DNA of 64,000 nt from Papilionanthe hookeriana x Papilionanthe teres (lineage: Eukaryota; Streptophyta; Magnoliopsida; Asparagales; Orchidaceae). Position 1 is the first letter of the stretch. Each line of letters begins with the position of its first letter. Location: NCBI GenBank assembly GCA_022702705.1, contig CM040428.1, forward strand, positions 60,616,155 to 60,680,154, read 5' to 3'. The position numbers were made by a program, and so were the translations under genes. Shown piece by piece: positions 49,856 through 61,582 of the stretch. The notes beneath the pieces were generated by a model. It was not told the origin of the DNA. It saw nothing but the letters and a program-made list of their open reading frames with translations, and ran no database searches.

Positions 49856-50030
49856 CGACGTAAATTTCGGAAAGTCTGGATAACGTTCTTCTCTACTCGA
49901 CTAGAGAACGAAATACTCGAAACCACTAGAAATTTTAATTTTGGACCGGTAAAAAGTGGTGCGTAGTATTCCTCCGGAAAAGTACTCGACAAGACGTTTC
50001 GTTTCCGAGTTGTATTTCCGGGCATTGGCG
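49590..50030 (-). repeat. Shared 5' module, Ulp1-like gene copy
   Basis: Partner of 44840-45270: AAGTACTCGACAAGACGTTTCG upstream motifs are seen in two parts (AAGTACTCGA and ACGTTTCGTTTCC), the CGAGTAGAGAAGAAC leader follows, and the first exon ends AAAATGGTCACCGGCGACAG, TTCGTCGAG then GT. Confidence 0.75.
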
Positions 50031-50049
50031 TCGAATTTCAAAAGGGCAA

Positions 50050-51200
50050 GACAATTTAAATAAAATATTTTTTACCATAGTTCTTGAAAATTTTAATATT
50101 ACAATCGCGTAAATTTAATATCATCGAATACACTCTAAAAACGATCCGAATATTACTTGGATACAACCGCTCTCGGGCATTATTGGAGCTAAAGCGGTTG
50201 TATTGGAATATTTTGATCGTATTCGACGATTTGGATTAAAAATCGGAATATTCCAATACAACCGGCGTTTTTCATGAATAATACGAAGAATATTCCAATA
50301 CAACCGCTTTAGCTCGATCATGCCGACGCGGTTGTATCCAAGTAATATTCGATCGTTTTTAGAGTGTATTAGATGATATTAAATTTACGCAGATTGTAAT
50401 ATTAAAATTTTTATAATTATGCAATTGTTTGTAATTATTATTTTCTTTAATATAAACTTTTACGTATTACAAAATATATAACTTTTCTCGATTACAAAAC
50501 AAGATTGAATTGGAGTATTTAACTCTGTTGTATTCAAATTATATCTCCGTCGTATAGCTGTCGTATTCCAACGAGTTGTAGTAAAACGCGGAATATTCCA
50601 ATACTAACTCGTTTTGTTCATGAATAAAACAAGGAATATTCTAATACTAACCGCTTTTACTCCACTTAGTCGATCTGTGGTTATATGTGAGTGATATTCC
50701 TATTGTTTTTAGAGTTTATTAACCTCTATTAAAATTATGCAATTAGTAATATTAAAATTTTGATAATAATGCAATTTTTTGAAATTATTATTTTCTCTAA
50801 TATAAACTTTTAAGTATTACATTAATATATAACTATTTTCATTAACAAAACAATATCTGAATATCTTTGAACTATTTATTCGAAAATGTTTATTGATACA
50901 ACTAAAAAAATACCATGATATTTCCATGATACGAGTAGAGATCTATGATACATCCATCTACGATTTAAGCGTGTTGAGTTAGAGTATATCGCCGTTGATA
51001 CAACGAAAAAAATACCACTCGGCGTCATACGACTAAATACAACCCTAAAATAACATAGGTATCGTTCAAATACAACGGAGTTAAGTCGCATCTGTTGTAT
51101 TGTATAGGAGTGCGGAATATCTCTAATACTTACCGCGCTAGGTTGTATTAGAATATTCCGCGTTTTATTCCAACGAGTGGGCGGAACGTTATCGAATACG
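50050..51200. repeat. Further direct and inverted copies of the MULE repeat
   Basis: 50100-50230 is direct, and 50235-50410 inverted, forming a long imperfect palindrome upstream of the Ulp1-like gene. More diverged copies follow to about 50720 and near 51100-51180 (GTTGTATTAGAATATTCCGC). Confidence 0.75.
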
Positions 51201-52090
51201 ACCGTAAAACAACATGAGATATTGTTCAAATACGATAAAGTTAAATCGTAAAGATGGACGTATTAGATATCTCCGGTTATCTTGTTGATGTATTCTTGTA
51301 TTTTCGGAGTTGTATTTTACGTACCGTTCGATTTTATTTTTGTTATATTTTTGTATTATTATCTTTTTATTCAGAGTTGTATTTTTGCGCTCATAATCAC
51401 GTTAATGATAATATTTGATTTTCAAATAAAGCGTAATAAAGCATTTTCGATGACAGAATAAACTGGAAAAAACACTCTTAGAGCATTTCGATTTGATTCG
51501 TTAAACCTCATAGGGTAATTTGGAATAAACATCATAAACACGGTAAAAAATCATCCAATATACTGCACGAAGCAAAATAAACTACAATACAACACGTTTA
51601 AAGTCCGTATTTCTTCTGCAACCGTTGTATTTGAGAAATATTATAAGTGTTTTATAGTTTGTATTTTTAGCGAAAACATAACTCCGTGATAAAACAAATA
51701 TTATAAGAAAATAAAGCACTAGATGTTACTAAAGCGAACGTAAATATAATCAGTAATACTAATCGAAATGTTATTAAAATCAAACCAAAACATTGCTCAA
51801 CTCCTACATTAAATTAAAACCGTAGAAAACTTTTACGAGTGTCGGCTTTCGATGTTCTTCGAATAATACTTGAATTACAACTTAAATAAAACTACAATAA
51901 TACCAAAAGCAAAATTCTCTAAATAAAACGAACTTATAAGACAATAAAGCGCTAAATTTTACGAATGCGAACGTAAACAATAATTTATATAATCATCTTC
52001 AAATCCATCTTCACTTCTTCTACCCTCATCCAGGAATCTCAAGACCTCCATGAATAAAAAATCCACCTCATTCTTACGTCGTCACTCCAA
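51201..52090. other. MULE subterminal sequence, no gene seen
   Basis: AT-rich sequence between the last internal repeat copies and the right TIR, with no ORF of interest. Confidence 0.5.
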
Positions 52091-52373
52091 AATCAAATTT
52101 CAATCTCATGATTCTACGACAAGTAGGTCGACAAAAGCCCTAAATGTCGGCATCCCAAATATAATGGAGACAAAAAATGCTTTTATGATTTGATGGGAAA
52201 ATAAAGCGAGAAAATTTACGCAAATTACTCTTTCGGTCAGGTCGGTCAGTGAGATTGAGATAAAAAAGCGCTTTTTTTGAAGCGTCTGTGCGTGAGTCAG
52301 AAATCCACGTGACGCATTTTTATTGGCTAACGGACGCAGCGCTGCGTACGCTCTCCGGACCGAATAAAAATTC
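52091..52373 (-). repeat. MULE terminal inverted repeat, right
   Basis: Reverse complement of the left TIR with small differences and indels. It ends AATTC next to the 9-bp duplication. Confidence 0.88.
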
Positions 52374-52382
52374 CGAATGTGG
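52374..52382. repeat. MULE target-site duplication, right copy (CGAATGTGG)
   Basis: Identical to 38282-38290. It lies 171 bp upstream of the PEX19 start codon, so the element inserted in the PEX19 promoter or 5' UTR. Confidence 0.92.
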
Positions 52383-52552
52383 ACGAGTGTTTATCGGCAA
52401 CAATCGGTCGGCGGTTTGCAAACTTTTGCGGTCTTTTCGAGATCGGTCGTCAGAGACCATAGGTTGGAGAAAGGGTGAAAGGGTCAGTTGGCGGTTAATC
52501 TGTTGATATCTTCTCATCTCCGCTGCTTCGCCGACCAAATCATCGTTTCACC
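52383..52552 (+). promoter_or_regulatory. Remaining PEX19 5' flank between the MULE and the start codon
   Basis: Only 170 bp separate the MULE target duplication from the PEX19 ATG. No clear TATA box is visible. Part of this must be 5' UTR, so the original upstream promoter now lies beyond the 14 kb element or has been replaced by its right TIR. Confidence 0.5.
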
Positions 52553-54882
52553 ATGTCGGAACCCTACCCCGACGATCTCGACCAGCTTCTCGATAGTATG
52601 ATTTAACCATTGTCGCCTTTCTCTTTACCTGTCGTGGTGCTTTTTCTCGTTGATTATGAGATCTCTCGTTTTTCTTCCAGGTGCTTTGGATGATTTTGCG
52701 AAGCTCGATCTCGCCCCCAGTCAGAGGTGTTTCTTTCTTCCCCCATGTCCATTTAGAACCCCTGTCCACTTTGAAATTGTAGATTTTCTGTTAATTTTCT
52801 GTTATCTATGTTTTCGTTTGATAGAGGAAGCAGCAGCGGTGGAGAGGGGAAGGATGAAAGAGGAGATGTGTTGGCACAGCCTTCTTCTTCCTCTTCAGTG
52901 AGGGGGTTGGGGATTGGTCTTCCTGATTTGAGGACTAGGAAGCAGCAGAAGGCTCTTCCTCCGAAGAAAACTCACGCTACCGAGACGCTCGAGAAGCTTA
53001 CACAGCAGACCCGCGAGGCTGTTCGGGAGCTGGAATCAGTAACGTCTGCGGCAGCAGCAGGTTCGAGGGCCACTGGTGGGTTTGACGAGGAGAGCATGGT
53101 CGAAGACTTCGTCAAGCAGTTCGAGGAGCTCGCTGGTTCGCAGGTTTTTATTTGTATTTCTTCTTCTTATTATCAATCTGCGAGTGAGGTTTATGATAAC
53201 TTTTACCGTTCTTTTTCTCTTTGGAGATCCATGTGTTAGTCGGATTAAGATTTAAGGAGTGAGGCATTCAATTAAACTAGTAATAATGATTGTTCTCTTA
53301 CGTTTAATTTATTTTACAATCAAGAATAAATTTTATTCTTTGAGTTTTTGAGTTCCATAGCGGAAACTAAGCTCGAGTGGCTGGTTTACGAGTTTGCTGT
53401 TTATGTAACTTTGAAAGTTGCTTAAAATTTTCTAAGCTTGTCTTAGAGGCATGTTTGGTGAATCTACACTAATTATTTGGCGTGAGGGTCGTGGAAGCAA
53501 TTTAATGATGTTATAGGACGTTATGGCTAGAGAATAGAGAGAGTGATGGGTTTGAGGAGGATAATTTTATTGTTGTATAAGTTTGTTTTTGGCTTTTTTT
53601 TTCGTTTGTTGGGGGAGGAGAGTTGGTCTCAGGATATAAACCTCTAATTGGTGTGCTAACGCTACTGTTTTGGTAGCAAACAAATATGATTGTGCTTTGC
53701 ACATGATCAGGAATATAAGTGTTTCTGAATATAGAATGGTTTTAGTACCTTTATGAAAGAGTTACTTGAGGGCTTAATTTGTTTTTTTTTTCTAATTATA
53801 ATAAGTATAAAGTAAAAACTTCTCATGATTCTTGAATTTATTTAGTGCTTATTATAAAACAAAGTTCGAGTAAACCTAATTTTTCTTAGGTTGTGATATG
53901 CATATGATGTGATAATATGAATAGTACATGTCTTAAGTAGTTAGGTCTGTGCTGCATTAAGAATATCAACTTTGAATATATATCTAATATCTCAATAATC
54001 TGATAAGTTGATATGCTGATTTTTTGGAGAAACTGCTTTTAATTTATTTTTCTCTTTATTCATTTAGACAAAGTTCTACTAATATCATAGATTGTCTTAG
54101 GTTTTCTTCTGCCAAGATTTCATGAAACATGTCTTTATTAACTGTCATCAATCCTTCTATGAGTTAGGATTGTTAAAGTTGAGCATTGCTTGTATTTTTA
54201 AGGAGTGTTGATTTCTCTTGTATGTTTAAGTTGAACATTACTACTTATTTTTAAAACTTATGCTTTCTATTGTAATGTATTGGGTGAAAGGAATCTCATC
54301 CACCAGATACAGGGATGCTTTTATGCATAAAAAATGTTTATCTAACGTGCGATAGTGCCGCTTTTGCAAACTTATGAAGATTTTTACTTCCTCTTGATAT
54401 GAAACACTAGTATTTTTATACTATATAATTTCTTAATTTATGGATCTTCTCTTCTTCTATATGAATCCTATTTTTTATTTGATCCAAAACTTTTGTTTAT
54501 TTAGTTTAGTTTGTGCAGGATAGAAATGATATATGGTTAACATTATTTGTTCTATTTACAGGATATGGAATCAATAGTAGAAACCATGATGCAGCAGCTT
54601 TTATCAAAAGAGATTCTCCAGGAACCGATGAAGGAAATAGGAGAAAGGTATCCTAAGTGGTTACAAGAGCATAAAAGCAGCCTAAGCAAGGAAGAATATG
54701 ATCGCTATTATCGCCAATACGAGCTGATATTAAAGCTTAATGAAGCATATGAAGAAGACCCTGATAACTTCCATAAAATAGTTGATCTTATGCAGAAAAT
54801 GCAAGAATGTGGCCAACCACCAAGTGATATTGTTGAAGAGCTTGCTCCTGGTCTTGATATAAACAATCTAACCCAATTGTGA
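52553..54882 (+). CDS. PEX19: Peroxisome biogenesis protein PEX19, C-terminal end not visible
   Basis: Exons 52553-52595, 52681-52726, 52825-53143 and 54562-54878/54882 join in phase with GT-AG introns. The product begins MSEPYPDDLDQLLDSALDDF, has a Ser/Gly-rich stretch, GLGIGLPDLRTRKQQKALPP, and a MVEDFVKQFEEL segment. The last exon encodes the conserved helical domain (MMQQLLSKEILQEPMKEIGE ... YPKWLQEH ... MQKMQECGQPPSDIVEELAP). PEX19 is the cytosolic chaperone and import receptor for peroxisomal membrane proteins. Read to the in-frame TGA it gives 242 residues, slightly short of the roughly 245-250 usual in plants, and lacks the terminal CaaX farnesylation box. CAATT|GTGAGT could instead be a splice donor, with the final exon beyond the downstream Harbinger insertions. 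Confidence 0.93.
53144..54561 (+). other. PEX19 intron 3
   Basis: A 1.4 kb AT-rich intron with GTTTTT donor and TTTACAG acceptor. No other feature recognised. Confidence 0.7.
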
Positions 54883-55054
54883 GTCTCCCCTTCTTGGTTT
54901 TAAAAATGCAATAATCTAAATTCAAGAAAAAGATTTAAGATATTATCTATAAGGGTACACCATATTTCTACTACTGTATAATTTATTGAAACTAGGATTA
55001 TTAGTGTTTATTCTCATTCTAATAAACAAGCTATTCTCCTTAGAACAATAGAAT

Positions 55055-55491
55055 CCTATGTTATGGTATTTCACTTAATTTTTAAGCATGCAAGATATTG
55101 TGACAATGCCATCCTTTTTTGATGGGTCAGTATATTATGATTGAGCAATGAATTGTACAAGATTAATAAATTTATGCATTATGGTATTAGTGCAATTATT
55201 ATATAACCTCTTACATCATGTCGCTTGCTAATGCATAAAATTTTGGCTGCCTTAGTGATACCTGTCTGTTCAGTTCCTATGTTATGGTATTTCACTTGAT
55301 TTTTAAGCATGCAAGTTATTGTGACAATGCCATCCTTTTATGATGGATCAGTATATCATGATTGAGCAATGGATTGTACAAGATTAATACATTTATGCAT
55401 TATGGTGTTAGTCCAATTATTATATAACCTCTTACATCAGGTCGCTTGCTAAGGCATAAAATTTTGGTTAGTGTTATCCGTCTGTTCAGCT
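55055..55491. repeat. Tandem duplication of a 221-bp unit downstream of PEX19 exon 4
   Basis: Units 55055-55275 and 55276-55491 share CCTATGTTATGGTATTTCAC, AAGCATGCAAG.TATTGTGAC, GTACAAGATTAATA and ATATAACCTCTTACATCA with about 90% identity by eye. Non-coding; probably intronic or in the 3' flank. Confidence 0.9.
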
Positions 55492-57430
55492 CCTATAGAC
55501 ATCATTTTTAATGGTATTGTTCTTTGAAAAAATTATTGGACTTATTGATTGCCTATCTGCATTAGCTACTTGCCAGATTTTCTTTTTCTTAATTCTCTAT
55601 AAATAATATGTTACATTGGTTAACATTTTACTCCATATATGTCACAACTTAGGCTTTCTGATTATCTATTCATTGAGTCATCGTGGCTGTAAAATTGGGT
55701 AGTAATTGATTGCATATCAAGTTTAATGTTATTCAGCTGTACTTGAGTTTATAACCCAATTGTTAGAAAGGGAATTTGAGGCATTAAGGGCAGGAGAGTT
55801 AGAAGTTTGACCACTTTGAGCTAGTGTGCCGGAACTGAAGGACTTATCAACAGGTTTATGAATATCTATTATTTTATAGATTTCTTTTTGCTGAGTCCTA
55901 ACATTGTAAAGTGAGCATACCCCTTTTCCTTATGTCCTCCACTTTGATTTTGTGATTTACCATACAGATTTCAGTAGTCTTTTTTGAAATGTCCCATTTT
56001 TTAGGAGATTAAGTGTTAACATGGTGGAGTATTTGTAGTTGGCCAATTTATTTTTCAGAATAGTATATTTCTTTAATTTAATTCTTTGAATGTATAAATA
56101 TGATTTAAAATAGCCTCTTATATTGAAATTGTAATATAAAATTGATCCCATTTTAATCCCTCGACTATTCAGTTAAGGACCATTTTGGATTAATTTTGTA
56201 TAGTTTAGGGATTAAATTGGAGAAATTTGATACTCAACGACTCACTTAGTCACATAAAAATAGTTAGGGGCAGACCATTTTAAGATTTAACTCTTTTTGC
56301 TAGTTACCATATCAATAAGCTTCCTCATGATGGGATTTTGCCCATCATTTTCGATGGCTTATATGGAAATTAATCTCATGTCCTTCTATAATCACCATGG
56401 TTGAACTTTTTAAACTTCGTGCCTTGAAGATGATAATTCATCTTCTTTGCTCTATTCTTACTCTTTCGTCTATTCTTACTCTTTCCTCTATTCTTACTGA
56501 GGAGAATTCTTTAGTATGAGGGCAATATTTTTCTTCCAAGTATTTGAATATGAATTTGTTCAAAATCTACATTTAGACATGTAAAAGAAATGAAAGATAT
56601 TTTCTCTTTCCACATCCTTTTGGAGTTATAACATCTTCACTACATGTAATTTTTGAGTTTTGGTATTAGTGTATCTCCAACCGAAGCTCTTCATTATATT
56701 ATAATATTCAATGATGAAAACATTATCTTATTTGATTTTTGAAAGTTTCATCTTTATTTCATAGACAAGATCTTGTCTAATCTTTTAACAAGTTTGCCTC
56801 AAGGCGTCCAATTTTTAATAGTTGATATTAGAAACATTTATGGTTCACATATTTATGGTTTTCGGCAGTTCCATGGCTACAACTTAATTATGGGGTCTTC
56901 TTCTTCCCAAGTCTCAAATTTGGATCCTCAACCTTAGTAAGTTTTTATTAGGTGGTAAATCTTTTCCTTCTCTTTCATGAAAGTCTTCACAACTTAGGAG
57001 TACTTTAGGTAGTTCCTCCATCCAATCATTACCTGAAGATTTTATAGATCTCAATTATGTTTATTATCTTGAATCTCCAAATTCATGACAACTGGTTCTT
57101 TAGAGATGGATTTAGTAATTTCGAACATGGGTGAAACAAGAATAGGAGGGTGATGAGTGGAATTTGGGTTTTTAGTTGGAATAATAGGAGCAACTTAACC
57201 AAGCTTCCATTCATGCAAAAGTAGAAAATATCTACTATAATTATTCTCTTGTTTTATTCCATCAATAAGGGTTAAATATATAAGATGATGCTTAACGCAG
57301 ACTATGTAATATTTAGGAAATCATTTTACAAATCACCCTCTAAATTCTTTTTAATCTTGATTTTTTGCCTTCAAAAGAAAGCTTTAAATCATTCTTGTTT
57401 TTGTATTGTGCCTATCATCTAGCATTTGTA
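55492..57430. other. AT-rich non-coding DNA, possible last PEX19 intron
   Basis: No ORF with similarity. I searched for a short exon ending in a CaaX motif (such as Cys-Cys-Ile/Val-Met) to complete PEX19 and found none with proper splice sites. Confidence 0.4.
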
Positions 57431-57495
57431 TTTGCATTTTTCTTTGCAGATACATTTGTTAGACATAAGCACTTCTTTTGATTATATGAATGACA

Positions 57496-57729
57496 GGTTG
57501 TGTCAAATGCTAAGAAACTTAGGTTTAGTGGAATTGAATAAGAGCTAGAGGAGAAGCTTTATGTTATGTTTGGTGGGGTTGTTTCAACTGGTGAACATTA
57601 TTGGACTCCTCAGGATTCACAAGAGCCTAGAGAGAGCCCAATCGTTCCTACTCAAAGATCATCACATGGCAGGATTGATTTTAGTGAATCTAGCAATGCA
57701 GGAACACCACCTTCTTTAAAATCAAGGGT
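57496..57729 (+). pseudogene. Harbinger-associated Myb/SANT-like ORF1 remnant
   Basis: After a GACAG acceptor the frame reads VVSNAKKLRFSGIE, a TAA stop, then ELEEKLYVMFGGVVSTGEHY. Plant Myb/SANT-like ORF1 proteins of PIF/Harbinger elements and their domesticated relatives read 'NP.AKKFR..GI.PELEEKLD.MF..VVATGEHAW.P' here. A Ser-rich tail (GRIDFSESSNAGTPPS) ends at a GT donor. ORF1 proteins help target the transposase to DNA. The internal stop disables it. Confidence 0.65.
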
Positions 57730-58419
57730 AAGTCGTAATAAAAACTTGCTCCTGCGTACCTAAAAAACCAAATATCCGAGTTAGTTACAACATATAAAAA
57801 TTTATCTTCTGAGGCTACCACTGCATAACAATTTTGATCTATTCCTGCTGTAATGAAAATTTTGATCTATACCGGAGTTTTATGAGTTAGTTACAATTTT
57901 GATGGCACATGAGAGGAGGGTTCATTACTTATGATTCTTTTATGAAAATCGCAATGTCTGATTAAACATACTTTTATGTGTTTTGATTGAAGTGCAATTG
58001 ATAATTTAGTTGAATGACGACCTTTGACATTAATTTTTGTAGTACAACAAATGCTCTTGATGTAATTTCATTTTGTGAAATATTTTGACATAACATTGAC
58101 ATTGATGTTAGCATTTGTGATGTGTAATCTCTTTTGATATGATTAACTTTTATTATACATGTTCTACCTTGTGATGATCTAATAGTTGATCCCCATATAC
58201 AACTTGTGATATAATTTATGTGTAACAATGTTAATTATTTTTACAGTTATGGATCCCAATGATAGAGTACATAGAGAACACTGCAAAAAAAATATTACAA
58301 CAGTTATATGTGTGCTGATTGTATAATATGAATCTTACATCTATCTAACTCCATGTTTGACGTTGACATATAACAAGGACGAGTGGGTAAATGAACTTCT
58401 TGGGGGACATCGAGGAGAT

Positions 58420-59580
58420 TTTATAATATGTTTCATATGAGCCAAGTAATCTTTATCGATTTTTTGAATGAATTGCACAAGAGTCATAGTTTTCATGACT
58501 CTTTTAGAATGACTTTTAAGGAGGTATTCAACATAAATCTTTACATTTTATCGCATAATGAATATACAAGATCCGCATGCGAGAGATTTCAACATTCATC
58601 CAAAACCGTGAGTAGATATTTATCTATTAGTTTGAATTTCTTGATAAGTTTGTCTGGTAAAGTTATCTCAAACTAACTCTAGAGAAATATCATGCGATTA
58701 TCGATATATGCCATATTTCAAGGCATAGTGAAATCTTTTTATTTTTCTCAAAAATAAAAATAACTTTCTCATTTAAATTGATTCATGTACAATCTCGAGA
58801 AATAAGATTGTATCGGTACTATTGATGAGACACATGTTAATGCATGTCAAATGCGTATAAAGTCGCATACAATAGATTTTGTGATTCACCAACCCAAAAT
58901 GTAATGACAGTCTGTGGCGTTAATATGTGTTTCATTTTCGTCATGGCTGGTTAGCAAGACGGTGCTCGTGATGAATTTTCAAGTTCGCAACACAATCTCG
59001 TATGCATAATTTTCTCTTACCGCCTTAAGATTGGTTAATTCTTTCTTAAATCTATATTAAGGTGTGATATAATAACTCAAAATTAACTACTCTTATAGGA
59101 AAGTACTATTTAGGGAATGCTAGTATCCTTTACGACGAGTATTTCTAAAATCATTTTCAAACACGAGATATCATATTGCAGACTTCGAATGGGCTAGTTA
59201 AGTAGTGCGAGGAAGAAACAAATTATTTAATAAGCAACATTCATCATTAAAGAGTGTGATTCAGAGAGCTTTTGGAGTTTGAAAGAAAGAACGAGTTATT
59301 TTACGAGACCCAGCATATCAAAAAACAGGTTAAAGTTTTTGCTGCGACAATGACAATTCATAATTATATACTTCACCTTCATTCACAATTGATGTCGACT
59401 TTGCAAGTGTAGTAGAAAACAAATTAGTGCCTTCTGAAACATATGAGTACAACTTAGGTGAATCACTGATGGATACTAATTAAGAAATATTAATGCTTGC
59501 GTAGGTGACGGGGAAGGTGATGATGAGATGTCTGAGTTACAAGAGCATATCATCGATGCTTTAATTAATAATTGATTAAT
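58420..59580 (+). pseudogene. PIF/Harbinger DDE transposase remnant, left copy
   Basis: The first part reads FHMSQVIFIDFLNELHKS and FNINLYILSHNEYTRSACER, then FQHSSKTVSRYLSISLNFL, matching the N-terminal region of plant Harbinger transposases. The first catalytic Asp region reads DCIGTIDETHVNA from 58806 (normally CIGAIDGTH). The AGWE..AHDSR region reads AG, a stop, QDGARDEF near 58950 (Trp codon now TAG). Downstream KYYLGNASILYDEYF and the tail VPSETYEYNLGESLMDT are recognisable. Many stops; inactive. Confidence 0.75.
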
Positions 59581-60944
59581 ATTATGTGGTTGGATGTACG
59601 AGCAACTGTTATGTAATGCAATTGATTCGTTGTGAACTATAATTTATTCCATGTTGCGGGTGTGATTGCAATTATTCGTTGGGATTCTTTTTCTTTTTCT
59701 TTCATTAGAAATTTATGGACTTCATCATATCAATTGCATGTTGGGCACTTTTTTTTATTGAACTATCATATTTAAGTTGATATTTACATCATTGATCTAC
59801 AGACTCTCATTATTTAATGTCATTGTTTTTGAGTATTTGTGATGATCTTACTGTTATTTTTTTACCGAAGCTAGTTTGCCTCTTTGAGCTAAGGTTAAAC
59901 TATACTGACATGTATAGATTTTGAAATCCAATTTGCGTTAGTTCAAATATAAGTAAAATATAAATTTATACCCACTCGATTAGTTGAGATGATTATATTG
60001 TTATTTATTTATTCCTTAATAATTCGATCCTCAATGTGATTGGTTTATTTCTTGGACCCATGTTCAAGGAGAATTCGGTATTATGTGTGATTACGCTGGT
60101 ATTTTATATTATCTGCACCGTCCGCTTTCGGTGAAAATATTTGCATGCTAACACTGCTTTATGTGGGATGTTTTGATATTGTTTTCACACTTGTGGTTCT
60201 CATCCAAAGTTTTCTGTAAGTTTAGGTTGGACAATATTTTCTTTCAGAGTTATGTGATGCATTTGTTGCAGCTGGTTGTTTCCTTGTCTTAAGTTAGATT
60301 TATAGTTATTTCATTGTCTTCATTATTAGTTTTTTAAGCATGAGAATGATATAATTTCTATTACCTGTTATGATAGTTATGCTATTGATGGTGTTGGTAC
60401 CATTGCGGTTGGTGAAACATTATTAGATTTGGCTTAAAATATCGTATGCTCTCTTTTAACCATATTCTTGGCGGTAGGTCATTCATTTATTTTTGGGAAT
60501 AATGCTGAGAGAGTGTATGTTGCATTGGTTCAACCAAACACAACTTTAAATGTAATTAGATGCTTGAGGGGTTGTTTTGGATGACCTTTTGAAATATTTT
60601 TTTCTACATACACAAATTTGGGTTTAAGTGTCTCTGCCCTGCATTATGGGTCTAGTGTTTTCTTTAAATGAATGATTATTCATCTCCATGTGCTTACTCT
60701 GAACCCTGAGATTTGGAATAAGTTATATTTGTGTTTGTGGAATATCTATTCAATTATTTGTTATATGCTTCTGCACATGCAACGAAATCCATTATTTTTG
60801 TGTTAATCATTAATATACAAGATTATACTATCGAAAATAAGCTCAAGCAATTTAACATGTACTAAGGAGACCAAACATCAATCGGTTTTTTTGTGATTGC
60901 AATCTGTTATGCGTTATTTTTTAGTTGTCTAAAGAATTTAACAA

Positions 60945-61040
60945 GTACAGATTGCAAATTTTTCCATTGGTTTGATGAACCGAGGGATGCACTACAGGAG
61001 CGAGCTGAGGAAAAATATATGCCGTTGATAATGCAGTGAA
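60945..61040 (+). pseudogene. GRF-type zinc-finger fragment, left copy
   Basis: The frame reads TDCKFFHWFDEPRDALQERA then EEKYMPLIMQ and a stop. The CKFFHW.DEP pattern matches the second half of GRF zinc fingers (C..F.W.D). The first half of the finger is not readable. An inverted, better-preserved counterpart lies at 61845-61945. Confidence 0.5.
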
Positions 61041-61305
61041 AAATGATATTAAAAACTTGATACTCCTTGTGAAGACAATACTTTTATTTAATTTTGTAAT
61101 TTTAGCATTGTTTTTTACTGTTATTATCATTGTATTTGTTTTGATTATGTTTATGTATTATGAAGTACAAACTATACATTTTTCTAGTTTTTTTTTGTGA
61201 GCAAACCTGCCTTTTTGGACCTTTTGATCTATCACAATTTGTTGTCTTTATGTTGTTGTTGGATGACATAATTTGATGATTTCTTATGAGTTGGTTAATG
61301 TTCAA

Positions 61306-61582
61306 ATTAATTTGCCCCATGGCGTTGTGAGCTAAAATAACTTGATAAGTTGTTGAATTTATTTCACATGAAACACTTTCAAAACAGTGTTTTGCAAACA
61401 GTTTAAACTGAACTATGTTTATATACTTAGGGGTAATACAGTTATGTCAACAGACAACACATTTCAGAATTGTGTTTTTCAAACAGACAAATTGCTTCTG
61501 AAATACCAGCTTCCGAACAACATATTTCAACAATAACTTCTGAAATCAGCTTTTTTACAACAACAACTAAAACAAATGCACC
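61306..61582. other. Spacer between the inverted Harbinger copies
   Basis: About 280 bp not shared between the arms. It has CAGACAA.CACATTTCAG / TTCAGAATTGTG-like motifs and imperfect inverted words, so it could hold one or both element termini or a MITE. No ORF. Confidence 0.4.

Larger units (their letters stand above)
38291..52373 (+). mobile_element. 14.1 kb Mutator-like element with FAR1-type transposase, Ulp1-like gene and F-box gene
   Basis: The ends are inverted repeats of about 285 bp. Left begins GAATTTTTATTCGGTCCGGA; the right end reverse-complemented begins identically, and matching continues over GCGTACGCAGCG, TGCGTCCG, CACGTGGATTTCTG and TTTTTTGTCTCCATTAT. The 9-bp sequence CGAATGTGG flanks both sides perfectly (38282-38290, 52374-52382), the usual MULE target duplication length. 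Inside are a plus-strand MULE transposase pseudogene and two minus-strand spliced genes, plus families of internal repeats. Host-gene-carrying and Ulp1-carrying MULEs are known in plants; this particular combination is unfamiliar to me. Confidence 0.92.
57430..61305 (+). mobile_element. PIF/Harbinger element, left copy, decayed
   Basis: On the plus strand it carries a Myb/SANT-like ORF1 remnant (57496-57729), a Harbinger DDE transposase remnant (58420-59580) and a GRF-type zinc-finger remnant (about 60945-61040). From about 58900 onward it is matched in inverted orientation by the sequence from 61583 to the window end, at roughly 80% identity by eye. The left border is set only by the first recognisable exon. 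Confidence 0.7.

Noticed and set aside
57496..57551. Sequence considered as the missing last PEX19 exon
   Set aside because: In the phase following CAATT| it gives a tail without a CaaX box, whereas the alternative frame matches the Harbinger Myb/SANT-like ORF1, including ELEEKL and GEHYW.
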